A DNA stretch of 64,000 nt from Pseudisothecium myosuroides (taxonomy: Eukaryota > Streptophyta > Bryopsida > Hypnales > Lembophyllaceae): the NCBI GenBank assembly GCA_951799445.1, contig OX637296.1, forward strand, positions 1,116,001-1,180,000. The letters run 5' to 3'. The notes under the pieces were generated by a model. That model was not told the DNA's origin. It was given only the letters and a program-made list of their open reading frames with translations, and searched no databases. The position numbers and the translations under genes were made by a program. Positions within the stretch are counted from its first letter, which is position 1; each line of letters begins with the position of its first letter. Below are positions 25,501 to 36,264 of the stretch, one piece after another.

Positions 25501-25962
25501 GAGAGGCACGTGGTAAGTTTTGCAGCCACCTCATGGATTTGCCTACTTCTTTCCTGCTATGGTGTTGTGGGTTTTTGGCAAGGATGTTGTGTATTGAGTG
25601 TTTAGGTGTTTTGGTTGATTGGTCCAGAGAATTCCGAACTTCCAAGTCAGTCTCAGCTTCCTCAGCAGCCGAAGCCTCGATGTGCACTACTAAAGAGGCC
25701 TGCAGATCTGCCAAAAGACGACGGAGATGGGAGGAAAAAGGTAGCTGTAGCTGCCTTAGGAGAATGTAGCATGGAAGTGCAGGTTGAATTTCACAAGCAA
25801 GCGGAATTTTTTGGCGAAGAATGCAATCAAGATACGGTTGTAAATTCTGCCATGGAGAAGGGTACGGGCAGAGCAAAGTCTTCCAAAAGAAAGGCACGTG
25901 AGACAATTCTACACACGAGTGCAGGAAGAGTTTCTACCCGAGCTGACACCAAAAAAAAATAA
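22597..25962 (+). CDS. RING-H2 zinc-finger protein with coiled coil, unknown function
   Basis: Four exons join in phase: 22597-23529, 23801-24446, 25082-25351 and 25628-25962 (TAA), giving about 727 residues. The N-terminal 310 residues are Lys/Glu-rich. Residues about 300-405 are heptad-like and probably a coiled coil. Cys/His at about 436-483 follow C-x2-C-x13-C-x-H-x2-H-x2-C-x10-C-x2-C, the RING-H2 spacing, and are followed by HPHWWQTFGF. The tail is basic (KSSKRKAR, then KKK at the end) and may be a nuclear signal. A RING-H2 fold suggests E3 ubiquitin ligase activity, but the long coiled-coil architecture is not one I can name. No stop or frameshift is seen, so the gene looks intact. The second intron carries a minisatellite. 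Confidence 0.75.
24720..24965 (+). repeat. Intronic minisatellite, CTTGCTGCTTAGAGAAGGTC unit
   Basis: About ten imperfect units of 20-24 bases lie in the intron between RING-gene exons ending 24446 and starting 25082. Variants carry TTAGAGTGTTTGTG in place of TTAGAGAAGGTC. Confidence 0.85.
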
Positions 25963-26392
25963 AGAAAAGCTTGCCGGAAGTAGGGCCCGGAATTCAAGCA
26001 ACATGTACCAGAAGGACTCTCAGGACTACGGGTATGTTTATGTAACTTTGACGTACAAGTATACGGACTAATACCAGACAAGGTAGACTTTCAATTGGCA
26101 GGGGTACACATTTGAGGGATGGGACCCAATACTCCCCAAAAATGTGTTGAGAGCATTCGATTAGTACCAATTGTAATGATTATCCTTGGATGTGGAATCT
26201 ATTGACAAAACTTCCTAGTGTTTCTTGTCATAATGGAGGGAATTGCAGGTACTTTCTTTTTCATTGAGGTGAAGACTACAAAACCACCTTTCAAGAGAAG
26301 CCATGGAACCCAGTACCACCGTGCTCTAGTCCTTCTCTACTCTTGTGAAGGGTGCTGGTGATTCCTTTTTGCAGTTTAGTGTTGCCATTACA

Positions 26393-27004
26393 ATGTCGGA
26401 AGGTCCGGGTGGTAGCAGCAGCGGGGCTGGCTGTAGCAAAGGCTCCAAACGGAGGAGACGCGACAACATACAAGGACTGTTAAGCTTTGAGAGGACAGTG
26501 AAGAAGTCTACATTTTACACTTTGGTGCATTTCTTTGTTGTGCTTTAGGTCTTTGGAATTCTCTTGTATTCCTCATGGAGTGATGGTTTGGCATTGTCTT
26601 ACCTTGGAAGTACCAACAGCAGTAGGAGCATGTTGATTTTGAATGGTGAGTTCACGAGGATGCTTGAGCAACGTTGCAGATGTTGAATATGCAGCGTTTC
26701 TTCCTTGTGTGAACTTGTTGGCTCATTAGATTAAGGGCTTGCCTTGCAGACTGTGCCAATAGCTTTCATGCGCACCTGGGGAGACCAAGTCAAACACCCC
26801 GTTTACGTTGTTTCGGATGAAGAAAGCGCAGTGTGGGAAGTCGAATTGCAAGAGCACAAAACCAAAGGAGAGCCACAAGTCAAGCTCGGACATGGCTGGA
26901 AAGACTTTGTGGATTCCAATTGCTTGCGCCTTGGCGATAAACTCACATTCACTCTCACGAGCAGGTCCAGGTTCTTTGTGTTCATAACTCAAAAGAGGGT
27001 TTAA
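26393..27004 (+). CDS. Small B3 DNA-binding domain protein
   Basis: Two exons fit: 26393-26524 and 26750-27004, joined in phase 0 to give about 128 residues. The N-terminus is Gly/Ser-rich with a basic patch (KGSKRRRRD), a likely nuclear signal. The rest is a B3 domain: TVPIAFMRTWG, W.VEL, GWKDFVDSNCLRLGD, then LTFTL. These match the plant-specific B3 fold (ARF, REM and related factors), which contacts DNA in the major groove. The protein is close to a bare B3 domain, so REM-like is the nearest label. It follows the RING gene by 430 bases on the same strand. The first exon could start further upstream. Confidence 0.7.
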
Positions 27005-27017
27005 GGTCATGGTTGGA

Positions 27018-27150
27018 CGCTGAGTGCGGGAGTTTAAGATAGTGTTGCGGCTTGTTGGAAAGCTGTATCACAGCCATGTGCAAAGTTGAGTGCGGGAAAT
27101 TTAAGATAGTGTTGCGGCTTGTTGGACCGCTCTATCATAGCCATGTGCAA
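27018..27150 (+). repeat. Tandem duplication after the B3 gene
   Basis: A unit of about 66 bases starting GAGTGCGGGA, then TTTAAGATAGTGTTGCGGCT, ending CCATGTGCAAAGTT, occurs twice in a row. It would lie in the 3' untranslated part of the B3 transcript. Confidence 0.8.
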
Positions 27151-27534
27151 AGTTTTGGGAGGGACAGCCTAGAACTGAAGTGAGGTCGAACTTGGAGTGG
27201 CTCCCAATTTTGCAGCAGGCCTTGGCGTTTTGAGTCCTTCAGAACTCCCATCAATGTTTTTTGACAACACGTTTCAACATTAAAAATGACCATACTTTAA
27301 CTAGCGCTTTCTTCTTGTGTACAATTTCTTTGAATGCACTTAGCTTCCCCTATGCTGTGATGTTTGTGGCTTTCCCTTGTGATCAGTTGTGTTGTGCTAT
27401 ACTATGATGTTTGGGCTTTCCCTTGTGTTCAATTGTGTTGCGCTGATCCTAGCTTTCCCTTCTGTTCTGCTGTGCTGTTTGTAATTCCAATGTCCAACAC
27501 AACCTGGGAAATTTGCCTATGGAATTCTAAGTCC

Positions 27535-27735
27535 ATCAAATTCAACAACATTCAATACACGAACATGTGCACAACTATAGTCACAAGCATTCTAAGTCCA
27601 TCAAATTCAACAACATTCAATACAAGAACATGTGCACAACTATAGTCACAAGCATTCTAAGTCCATCAAATTCAACAACATTCAATACAAGAACATGTGC
27701 ACAACTATGGTCACAAGCATTCTAAGTCCATCAAA
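27535..27735 (+). repeat. 65 bp tandem repeat, just over three copies
   Basis: The unit is 65 bases: it begins CATTCTAAGTCCATCAAATT and ends CTATAGTCACAAG. Copies differ at only one or two bases, so the array is recent. Confidence 0.9.
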
Positions 27736-27955
27736 TGAAGTCATTTCATATTGACAATGGGTGAAAACCAACTTTACAAATAAGGGTGGTGCCACTAAGT
27801 CATGATCACTCAAGAAGCTAAATAAAAAAGCAACCACCACTCCGCACAAGTGTAGAAATCCCGCTTCACTGCCATACATCTGCCACAATTCAAGAGATTG
27901 TATGAACCCTTTTATCAACTTTGTCCCAAAATAGGAGAAGCGGCAGCTACATTCA

Positions 27956-28716
27956 AGGGTGATTGCAAGAAACACTTGTCCTATTTCTTGTCCCCTTGCC
28001 CTCAAAAATTGGCTTTTTGCTCATAACTTTTGTATTGTTTGTCCATTTGGCATGAAATTTGGAAGGAAGGTAGATGCTAAAGTAGCAGACCTTGAGTAAT
28101 TTTTTCAAAATTTTTAAAATTAGTTTACTATTTTTAACTTGCCCCCGATTGGGTGTCTACCTTGGCCATTTTGGGGGGTGTTAGTCCTATTTTTGATCTA
28201 AAAATGCGAATTTGAAGCCACAAATTGGACATGTTGGAGGTCTACTAACATTACAAGGGCTGACGATGAGTTTTTATGAAAATAGCAACATGTCGATTGC
28301 ACACATGGGGCCAAAGTGACCTTCCTTTGCGCGAAAGCTACGAAGAGGGAAAAATTTTCCTTCATGAATTTTTTGGTGTAATGGGAGTGCAATCTTGTCT
28401 AGCAAAATGGCTTTTTTTATGGAATTTTTTTGAATTTTTTTTGAATTACTAAAAATGAAAAACTCCATAGACCCCTTTTCTGCTATTTTCTGCTCCCAGT
28501 GGCTCTTGTAGTACTCCGTAGTACTTTGTAGTACCGCGTAGTACAACATAGTTCTGAATCGACGGTCTAGATCTGCAGGCGCCTAGGATCGACGGTTCAG
28601 ATCTATCGGGGTGCTTTTAAAACGTAGTATTGGTAGTACTGCGTAGTACTGCCAGTCCTATGGCCAAAAAATACAGTTTTGACGGAAAAAGGTGAAGTGT
28701 TTCTTGCAACTACCCT
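27956..28716. mobile_element. Non-autonomous element with 22 bp TIRs and GTAGTAC subterminal repeats
   Basis: The left end AGGGTGATTGCAAGAAACAC is inverted at the right end (GTGTTTCTTGCAACTACCCT). Near the right end GTAGTAC occurs five times within 28500-28550 and again near 28625. A GATCGACGGT..AGATCT block is duplicated (28557-28610). There is no coding frame. Related ends are seen at 755-851, 21830 and 36264. Confidence 0.75.
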
Positions 28717-28813
28717 CAAGCAAATTCTTTAAATATGGACAAAGCAACATGTACTGTAAATCATGAACACAAAGGAAAGTGGTTCAATGCTGGCTTAGGA
28801 GACCTTACCTGCT

Positions 28814-29449
28814 TCAACGCTGGTCCATGTGCTCTTTGTGTCCATCCCCTTCTGGAGTCCCATTCAGATGAGTATCCATCCCAGAGGATCCGTCCCCCAC
28901 TGCTAGCGTTGAATGCATGGGTTCAATTCCTATTTGCATCAAAGTTGGGTCGGAGCTGAAATCTTGGTCGGCGTCCCAATAGGAATTGTCCTCAGGGTCC
29001 GTGTAGTAATTTGGGTCGCAGTCCCACATACAAATGTCATGGTTGGATGTATAAAGTACTCCACTACACCATTCCATGTTGCGGAACTCCTCATTACACT
29101 AGAAGAAAACTGCATTGGAAATCGCAATTTTGCGTGGGCTGAAATTTGTTGAAGCCCACGTTTCCAACGCAAAAATTTGTGTTAAAACACGTTTTAACAC
29201 AAATTTCTGCGTTGGAAACGTGGGCTTCAACAAATTTCAGCCCACGCAAAACTGCGATTTCCAACGCAGTTTTCTTCTAGTGTTAGCAGCTCGTGTCCAC
29301 CTCACTTCTGGACCGTCTCCTCTCTGCAGAAGCGCCCTCACTTGGTCACCTCCAAAGAATGGAACCTTACCTTTGCGTTGTGCAACCTCGTCATCAACCC
29401 GTGCAAGGTAAAATTGCAGCTCAGCCTTTGTTGTAGGAAGCTCCGCCAT
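28814..29449 (-). pseudogene. Unknown small gene interrupted by a CACTA MITE
   Basis: The frame starts at ATG 29449 and reads about 55 good codons, including MAELPTTKAELQFYL and VPFFGGDQVRALLQ. It then runs into the MITE at 29097-29282. If that MITE and one TTA copy are ignored, the frame continues without a stop to 28814 through NMEWCSGVLY and an acidic DPNYYTDPEDNSYWDADQD segment. That gives about 148 codons in total. A donor-like GCAG|GTAAGG follows the stop in another frame, so more exons may exist. No domain is recognised. It lies downstream of the transposase-like gene on the same strand. Confidence 0.55.
29097..29282. mobile_element. CACTA-type MITE, TTA duplication, inside an exon
   Basis: The 186 bp element begins CACTAGAAGAAAACTGC and ends in GCAGTTTTCTTCTAGTG. 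TTA flanks both sides (29094-29096, 29283-29285). The two arms are almost fully complementary. TIRs are the same as those of the 30478-30783 element, so both belong to one family. Confidence 0.95.
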
Positions 29450-29642
29450 TACAAATACTAGAGTGCTTTAGACGAACAGGTCAGACAAGCTGAACAATTA
29501 AAGAAAACTTAAAATTGAAGCAACACAGGTGACTCAAAGGACGACCACGCTCCGCCACTAGAGGAAACACAGGTGAGCTGGAAGGACGAGCAAGAGTGAA
29601 AGAAACAAGTTGAAATGCAAATGTGCCTCCTAAAACCTGCTG

Positions 29643-29697
29643 CTGCTACTGTTTACCCCGCCTTGCTACTGTTTATCCCGCCTTGCTACTGTTTATG
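29643..29697 (+). repeat. Three-copy 19-20 bp tandem repeat
   Basis: The unit CCGCCTTGCTACTGTTTAT is present about three times between 29643 and 29697. Confidence 0.75.
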
Positions 29698-30477
29698 GTA
29701 GTAGATGTGCCCTCCTTGCATGCACCACAATCGAGAAATAGGAACGGGATTAGACACGAGTGAACACACATGTGCAATTTAGTGCAATAATAGTTTTCCA
29801 TTCGAATGGAACTCTAACCAGTCGCTTCAGGCGTCCTACACGTATGAACTTTACAAGTGCAAAACTAGTGTGCATTTAGAATTGAGCCTTGGACCTAATC
29901 ACACAGACCTAGTGAATCTGCTGAATGTATGCCACAACATTAATATACAAGGAGCACAAGTGAATCTGCTGAATGTCATGAGATTTGGTTAATTGCATAC
30001 TCACCTGGTTTGGAGTCCCTGACGGCAGGTGCCGACCAGCCTAGAAGCCTCTGGCCTCGGCATCCAAGAGAGAACCAACGATAGAATCTAAGACTGGCAC
30101 TCGCAATTCATAACTGCTAAAACTCCCCTTGACTGAATGTGCGGTAGGAGGCATGGAGAAATCTTGTAGCAACACTGAATGACTATGGACATATGCAAAT
30201 GGCCTGTCATCCCGTAGGAGATAGGTTCTACTGTGAGGTTGGTATTGCTCATACCAATACCCCTGAATCAAAGATTCACCAGGCACGAAATCATTTCCAA
30301 AGGCATCAGTAAAGGCATCAGTGTTCACATGCTCACCACTAGTCACGAGCATGACCCAGAAGCTTTCACCATCGTCACTGTCGGCCCTCACGGCTATGTT
30401 AAATCCAACACGAATTCGGTCTTCTAAAACCTCTGCATCTAATTCAGCCTCACTGTCGTCCCATTCTAGGTCAGACA

Positions 30478-30783
30478 CACTAGAAGAAAACTGCGTTTAA
30501 CTTGTCAAAAACTGCGTTTAACTTGTCAAATCTGCGTTGTATTCGCCAAAAACTGCGTTGTACTCAACACAAAGTGTGGGGTGGATTTTGTTGAGTTCTC
30601 CCTTCATAACACAAAAATCTGCGTTCCTCTATTTCAACACAAAATTTGACAAGTAAAACGCAGAATTCTGTATTAGAATGCAAAATTCTACATTATAAAG
30701 GGAGAACTCAACAAAATCCACCCCACACTTTGTGTTGAGTACAACGCAATTTTTGGCAAATACAACGCAGTTTTCTTCTAGTG
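30478..30783. mobile_element. CACTA-type MITE, ACA duplication, inside an intron
   Basis: The 306 bp element runs from CACTAGAAGAAAACTGC to GCAGTTTTCTTCTAGTG with ACA on both sides (30475-30477, 30784-30786). Subterminal AACGCAG/CTGCGTT motifs are repeated many times. It lies between a splice donor (AAG|GTAAGA near 30811) and the next exon of the transposase-like gene, so it sits in an intron. Confidence 0.95.
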
Positions 30784-31701
30784 ACAGTACCCGTATGCCC
30801 GTTCTTACCTTTGCGCAAATCCTTCGTAACGTCCACTGCGGCACATGGGCCTTCTGGTAACAACTGAGATTTGAGTCTGGATCTAAACAAGCAACGCAAA
30901 AACAAGTGAGCTGGCGGAATTGAATGAGAGTGGGGTCCTTGCACGATAAAGAGCGGCATTGGTGCATGCCCCGACTCCCCAAAATGGTTTCAGCCTCCAA
31001 CTTGTCCACCCTTTGAATGTCACTGTCTTTGATCTCCCAGAAGAATTTATTGATTGTCCTCCGTTCACCAGGACGCCCTGCATGAAACTTATTGCTGTCC
31101 TCCTGCAAAAACCGCACAACTTGAGCAGCATTTTGCAACTGCCGACCATTGGGTTTGATTTGCTCCTTGTACAATTCTCTTTTTAAAAGAGCACCAGCCC
31201 CGTCAACTTCTCCTTTGCCGTGTCCAGAGGCGAAGTAATTCCAGCACATTTGGCACCCTTCTGGCAATTGTTCACTCACAGTCAAACTGGGAAATCTGCT
31301 AACAAAATACCAAGCGCGAGCTGATTTGAACTGACCGCTACATCCATCACTCCACACCACGTGATTAGTTGGTTGAAATCCATCATCTTTCATATGATTC
31401 CAGTTTACCATGAAAGCATGTTGAACATATAAGGAATCGTGTTGTTTGTCATCAGACACATAATAATGGACCTCTTTGAGCAGGTAAGGCTCATCACCAG
31501 ATGAGGACCAATCAGGGTTCAGACGGAAGGTAATATGGACAAGAATCGAAACCTGGTCACTGCGCCAGTGCATGGACTATATCTCATTCTGCACCTTCAT
31601 GGAGTAGTTTTCCGAGAAGTCCACACAAGATATGATAGTACCTTCAGGGACAGAAGAGAATAACTCTTTGAATTGCAAATCTTGCCAAGAAGCCAAGAAG
31701 T

Positions 31702-32060
31702 CATTAGAGAAAATATCAGCCCGCCGGAGGACCCTGAAATTTACTTTTTTTTTGCCCAAAAAATAGTTTTTCCCCTATTTCCGCCCGGCGGAAACTACAG
31801 CAGAACTGGCGCAGGAACCGAAAATTACTAGTAAAAAAAAAAAAAATTTTTTTTTTTTTTTTTTTTTAATCTTAAAAAAATTATTAAAAAAAATTAAAAA
31901 AATTAAAAAATAAAAATAAAATAAAATCGCGATTTCGGCGAGCAGTCAGCTTGGCTGACTGCTCACCGCAGGACAGTACTGGAGTGACAGGCCAAGATTT
32001 TTAATAGCTTGGCATGTCACTCCGGAGCAGCCCTCCGGAGGGTTCATTTTTTCTCTAATG
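31702..32060. mobile_element. 359 bp insertion with CATTAGAGAAAA termini
   Basis: The ends CATTAGAGAAAA and TTTTCTCTAATG are inverted. The body holds long A and T runs and short palindromes, for example GAGCAGTCAGC/GCTGACTGCTC near 31940-31963. It splits the transposase reading between FIVHN and DFLASWQDLQ; removing it rejoins the protein in frame. I do not see a clear target duplication. Confidence 0.7.
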
Positions 32061-32679
32061 TTGTGGACAATGAATTCAACAAGTTTTGGTTTCAAGAAAT
32101 CTATGAATTCGAAAGGCTTTCTCACAGTATATTATCTTAATTGCCTTCTTAGGCTTCCCGTCCTCCCCCACGCCAATTGTCTCACAGCCAGTGCGTTTCC
32201 ATTTCACCAATTTTTCCGAATAGACCTCACGGGGGCAAATCCTGAGGTTATTCACTCCGCAATTCAAACAATCTCTTTAAAGATAGTCGCGCTTATACCA
32301 CATGTCAAACTCGCCCTTCTGGCACAGAACTGAACTCCAAAGGTGAGTTAGACGTTCATAGACCTCATTATGTGCATCACATTCCGAAATCATGGTTTCA
32401 AAATCAGTGAGCGTTGAACAAACAATACAAGAACATGTGCAGGTTTCGTGCACACCTTCCATATCACGGCGCATTCCGTTCAAGCCATCTCGAAGGTTGT
32501 CAAAATCCTGGTGGTACCTGCAACAACAGGTATTCCATGCTTTTAACCTCCGCACCAACCAAGACTTCAAGCCTTCAAACGTCCTCAATCCGCATGACAC
32601 ATCGGGAAACCTTTTCTTGAATTTTGTAAAGAACTCCAACTGCCACACACCTCTTTGTTAGTGCTTAGCTGCATGCCAT

Positions 32680-32835
32680 TAACTGGTAAGGACGACTAAG
32701 GGCCACAAAGGACTAGAAAGGACTACATAAGACTACAACATTAACTGGGAAGGAAGACTAAGGACTACGAAGGACTACAACATAAACTGGGAAGGAAGAC
32801 TAAGGACCACGAAGGACTACAAAGGACTATAGGTC
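32680..32835 (+). repeat. Minisatellite, about 45 bp unit, in an intron
   Basis: Repeated AACTGGGAAGGAAGACTAAG followed by GACTACGAAGGACTACAA, two to three times with variation. It lies in the intron upstream of the Cys-rich transposase exon. Confidence 0.7.
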
Positions 32836-34941
32836 CTTGTCCTCCCTGCATACAGTGAGCAAGCACTCGATAGTGCTTTACTGCTTAGGGTCCTTAAAAT
32901 TCAGAACCTCAAAGAACCAATGATACCAAGGACCAAGCAAGTGCAGGAGACAGTGCTTACCTGCTCAGATTCTTTAAAATTCATGACCTCAAAGAACCAA
33001 TAACACAAGCAGTGCTTAGCCGCTTTGCAAGACCAGAGCAAAGGACCAAAAAGAACAAAGATACATATATTGCTTTGAAGTAAGCACAAGAGGTTTCTTC
33101 ACTCCTCCATAGCCCTTGCAGCGCTGTTAGAAGGAGTCGGGATTCCTTAGCTCCTTACACCTAAAACTATCAACGATTACAGAACTCCTAAGAAGCACCC
33201 GTAGGACAAGGTGTTGTGGTTTGGCGCATAGGTGCTTAAACGCAGCAGGGTCAAAAGGAGCGGAGTGCCCGTAGACTGAAAAGGACATCTGCAGCCTTTG
33301 AAACGAACAAAAGAACGACTTAAACCGCTGGTATGCAAAAGCAGCCACTAGTTGTGCAATGCTTCAAATATGATGAATGCCCCAAACCACAAAGGGCCTA
33401 AATCCTAAGACCTAAGATACAATTAATCACTACATGTAATCAACAACAGAAGTTGTAGAGAGTTTCAACATTGAAGCTTACTTGGGATAGCTGGAGATAG
33501 TGAGTTGCGTGCTCAATGTACAACTTTGGCGCAACCCACTTCCTGACAATGTCCTTGCGATTGGGAGAAACTGTCGTCTCCTCGTCCCAGAACTTGGTGA
33601 CGATTTTCTTCACTTCATCCGAGATTACACAGGAGCGGGGTTTTTTCAGATCTCTGAGCCAGAAAGCATCTTCAGTAGTGTCTAGAAGCACTCTCCTCGC
33701 AAGTGCCTTCTTGATGTTGCGCCGATCCACTCCGAGTAATCCTGCAACCCCCCTCTGACTCCCAATTCCTGGTGCAACAGCTAACGTAGTGACAATGTTT
33801 TTGGCAAGAAGCAATTTAGCTTTCCGAAGTCCCACTAAATGCGCTTGCATACCGTCTTTGAAACTACCGAGGACCTCATGTCCCAACTTCACCGCTCTTT
33901 GATCTCTCAGAAAAGGTGGTACCATTCCTTTGAGAACTGCTTGCCCCAAAAACTTCGTGATAGTCAGGTGTTGAACCTTAGTATCGTGATTTTTTAACTT
34001 CTGTGCTGCATACAAGCTAATCTCTCGAGCAAGAGTAGCACTAGTCCTGTGAGATTTTTTTTGAACGGAACTTAGGATACTGGGGTGTACATTTTCGCTT
34101 CTCTGTACCCATGATTCTACAACATTTTCGTTTCTCACTGCATTTGATTCTCTGTCGTTTTGCAATCCAGCTCTCTTTGCACGACATCTGCGAGTCCTCT
34201 CTCGACTATCAACTTTGCGTTTCTCTGCGTACCAAACCCAGTAATTGGAGCCTGGAACGGAGAAAGATGCACATTCTATAGCGTTTTTATAGCCAGCGGT
34301 TTGTTCAAACTCGACGGAATTACCAGTGGACCCTTCCATTTGGACGATTGGAACTTAATTCTTCTACAGAGTAACGCTCAACCCTAGAAGTCAAAACCAA
34401 CGTAAGAGACTTCAAAGACACCCTTGCACACGTCCCTCACGCCGTGGACACTGCAACGTGAAACCCTTACCCTAAACTCTGAATCAAAGGTAATGCACCC
34501 GTAATGCTAAATCCTCAAAACACAAGTTCAAGGCTTTGTCGCAATGGCAGAATCAAACCTTGTAGGGTCACGTCTTGGACCAGGAGGGAAGCACACAGTG
34601 GTCTGCCGCCAACGACACTTGCGCACAACAACCTCCGATGCACACGGCTGCACAACCGGTTCCTTGAAAACTTGATCGACAATCCTGTTGTGCATATGAA
34701 GAAGACGGGCTGCTTTCCTTGTTGAAATTGAGTGGGACTCCAACTTGTTCTCTAAAGCCTGCAGACGGAACTCTTGTGGGCTGTGAGGCGGCGTCCAAAA
34801 CATTTCCTCCTTCACGGGTTCTTCCTCATCATCGCAAATACGCTTCAAAAATTCCCACACTGCTGTACTCACTCGCTGCCACGCTGCACCTGGTCTGCGT
34901 GAATTGGGGCCACCATACACAACGGAGGCAGCACTCTTCAT

Positions 34942-35549
34942 ATTTTTTAAACCCTAAACCGCCAATTTTGAAGAAGACAAGTGTAAATTACAGTGAACCT
35001 TGCGCGCTTCAACGCCGCGTGCACACCCTAAACCCTCAACCTTGAACTTCCAACGTTCAAATTCTTCGAATCAATCTCACGAAAATCAATGCTGCAAGTT
35101 GCAACGTTCATCGAAAAGTTGCACGGTGAGCGGCAACTTTGGAAAAACAAAGGATTCTTAGCTTCCCACCAAGAATTTGAAAATGGCAACAGCCGTCGGG
35201 AGCAGAAGGAGCGTCAGCTGTAATGGGCAGTTATGAGAGGATCTTCACGTTCATCGGAAACTGCAATTACAGATCCCAAGTTCCCCTCCACGGATGTCCA
35301 ACTGCTGCTTTCATCCACTCCTAGTACCAACCTTTCATTCATCTTCATTCTTTTCTTTTAGGAACTAAGGACCAAAAGGGCTGGTTACACATGATTTTTT
35401 GTCCTTAATCCATTTTGCAACTTTGTCAAATACCACCATTTCTTGAAACAAGGCACATGTATAATGTTTGCACGTAGTAGTAAAAAAAAATTAAGAGAAT
35501 CTAAGATTGTGCCTCTTCAAATTTGAAATTAAACTCCCAAAAAGGAGTG
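34942..35549. other. Non-coding flank, nothing recognised
   Basis: No open frame with a recognisable product. It may hold the promoter of the transposase-like gene on the minus strand, but no element is clear. Confidence 0.35.
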
Positions 35550-36264
35550 GTTACGGTCGGAGTGGCTCCTATTAGCTTGCTTTCACCCTTGACTTCATTT
35601 TTTTGGTCGAATCTCATCATCAAGAAGTCCTCCCAAATGGCCAATTTTTAGTTTTGTCCAAATATGTTTTTCCTATTTTCTACAAATTAAAATGTAGAAG
35701 GATGTATTTTCCTCTTTGCTAGAATAGTCTACAAAATTGTCCCAAAAAATACATCCTTTTACATTTTAATTTGTAGAAAATAGGAAAAACAATTTTGGAC
35801 AAAACTGAAAATTGGCCATTTGGGAGGACTTCTTGGTGATGAGATTTGGCCAAAAAAATGAAGTCAAAACCATCTCTAATGTTTAGAAATGCGTGCGCAA
35901 GGGAGGCCTATTTGCACAACTGTGGAGGATATAAAATAATGTATTTTAAATGATCTTTGGTAGGAATATGTCTACCTACTAGGAAAATATACCATAAAAA
36001 TTTCAACTGAAAATCATTAATTTAAACCGCTCAATAATACTAAAAATCCCTAAACGTCAAAGTGTGACAAATTAACAAAATTGAATTTTAAATATAAATT
36101 GATTTTTTTAATTTCTGAAAAATAAGGGATACAATTACATTCAGGACATTTAGGAAGTTTTTTTCTGGTTTTGGCATTGAACCTACAAATCAAAAGTTAT
36201 AGCGGTCCAAAAAAAACACGCAACGGTCGCAACCAGACAGTATAGGTGTTTCTTGCAGTCACCC
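35550..36264 (-). mobile_element. Repeat copy inverted relative to 21830-22245, carrying a nested foldback
   Basis: Read on the minus strand from 36264 (GGGTGACTGCAAGAAACACC) it matches 21830 onward for about 390 bases before and after the nested insertion at 35589-35867. It is non-coding. The pair brackets the 13 kb gene-bearing block between them. Confidence 0.8.
35589..35867. mobile_element. 279 bp foldback element nested in a repeat
   Basis: The left end TTGACTTCATTTTTTTGG and right end CCAAAAAAATGAAGTCAA are inverted. The arms (about 125 bases each) pair almost completely around a loop near 35720-35742. The partner copy at 22220-22235 reads straight across this point (GGTTTTGAGGGTGCAAGC), so the uninserted state is known. 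Confidence 0.9.

Larger units (their letters stand above)
30041..34941 (-). pseudogene. DDE-like transposase (DFSENY / SDGCSGQFK family), multi-exon, broken
   Basis: Coding blocks in order: 34941 to about 34562, about 34339-33482, about 32650 to 32060 (acceptor after AACAAAGAG), 31701 to about 30812, and about 30467-30041. The protein has a basic R/K segment (RTRRCRAKRAG) and a Cys-rich segment (CTCSCIVC). Next come NCGVNNLRICP, then CVDFSENYSMK, VVWSDGCSGQFKS and ASGHGKGEVDGAG. These resemble an animal and plant family of transposase-like proteins with Asp in DFSENY and SDGC as likely catalytic residues. I recognise the family pattern but not a confirmed superfamily. Breaks: TAA at 32277, TAG at 31574 (normally Gln in this motif), a frameshift just before 32060, and a 359 bp insert. 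It is inactive as it stands. Confidence 0.65.

Noticed and set aside
15088..32279. Non-standard genetic code with TAG or TAA read as glutamine
   Set aside because: The intact genes end in TAG (HisRS) or TAA (RING, B3) and read without internal stops. Decay of silent elements explains the internal stops better.
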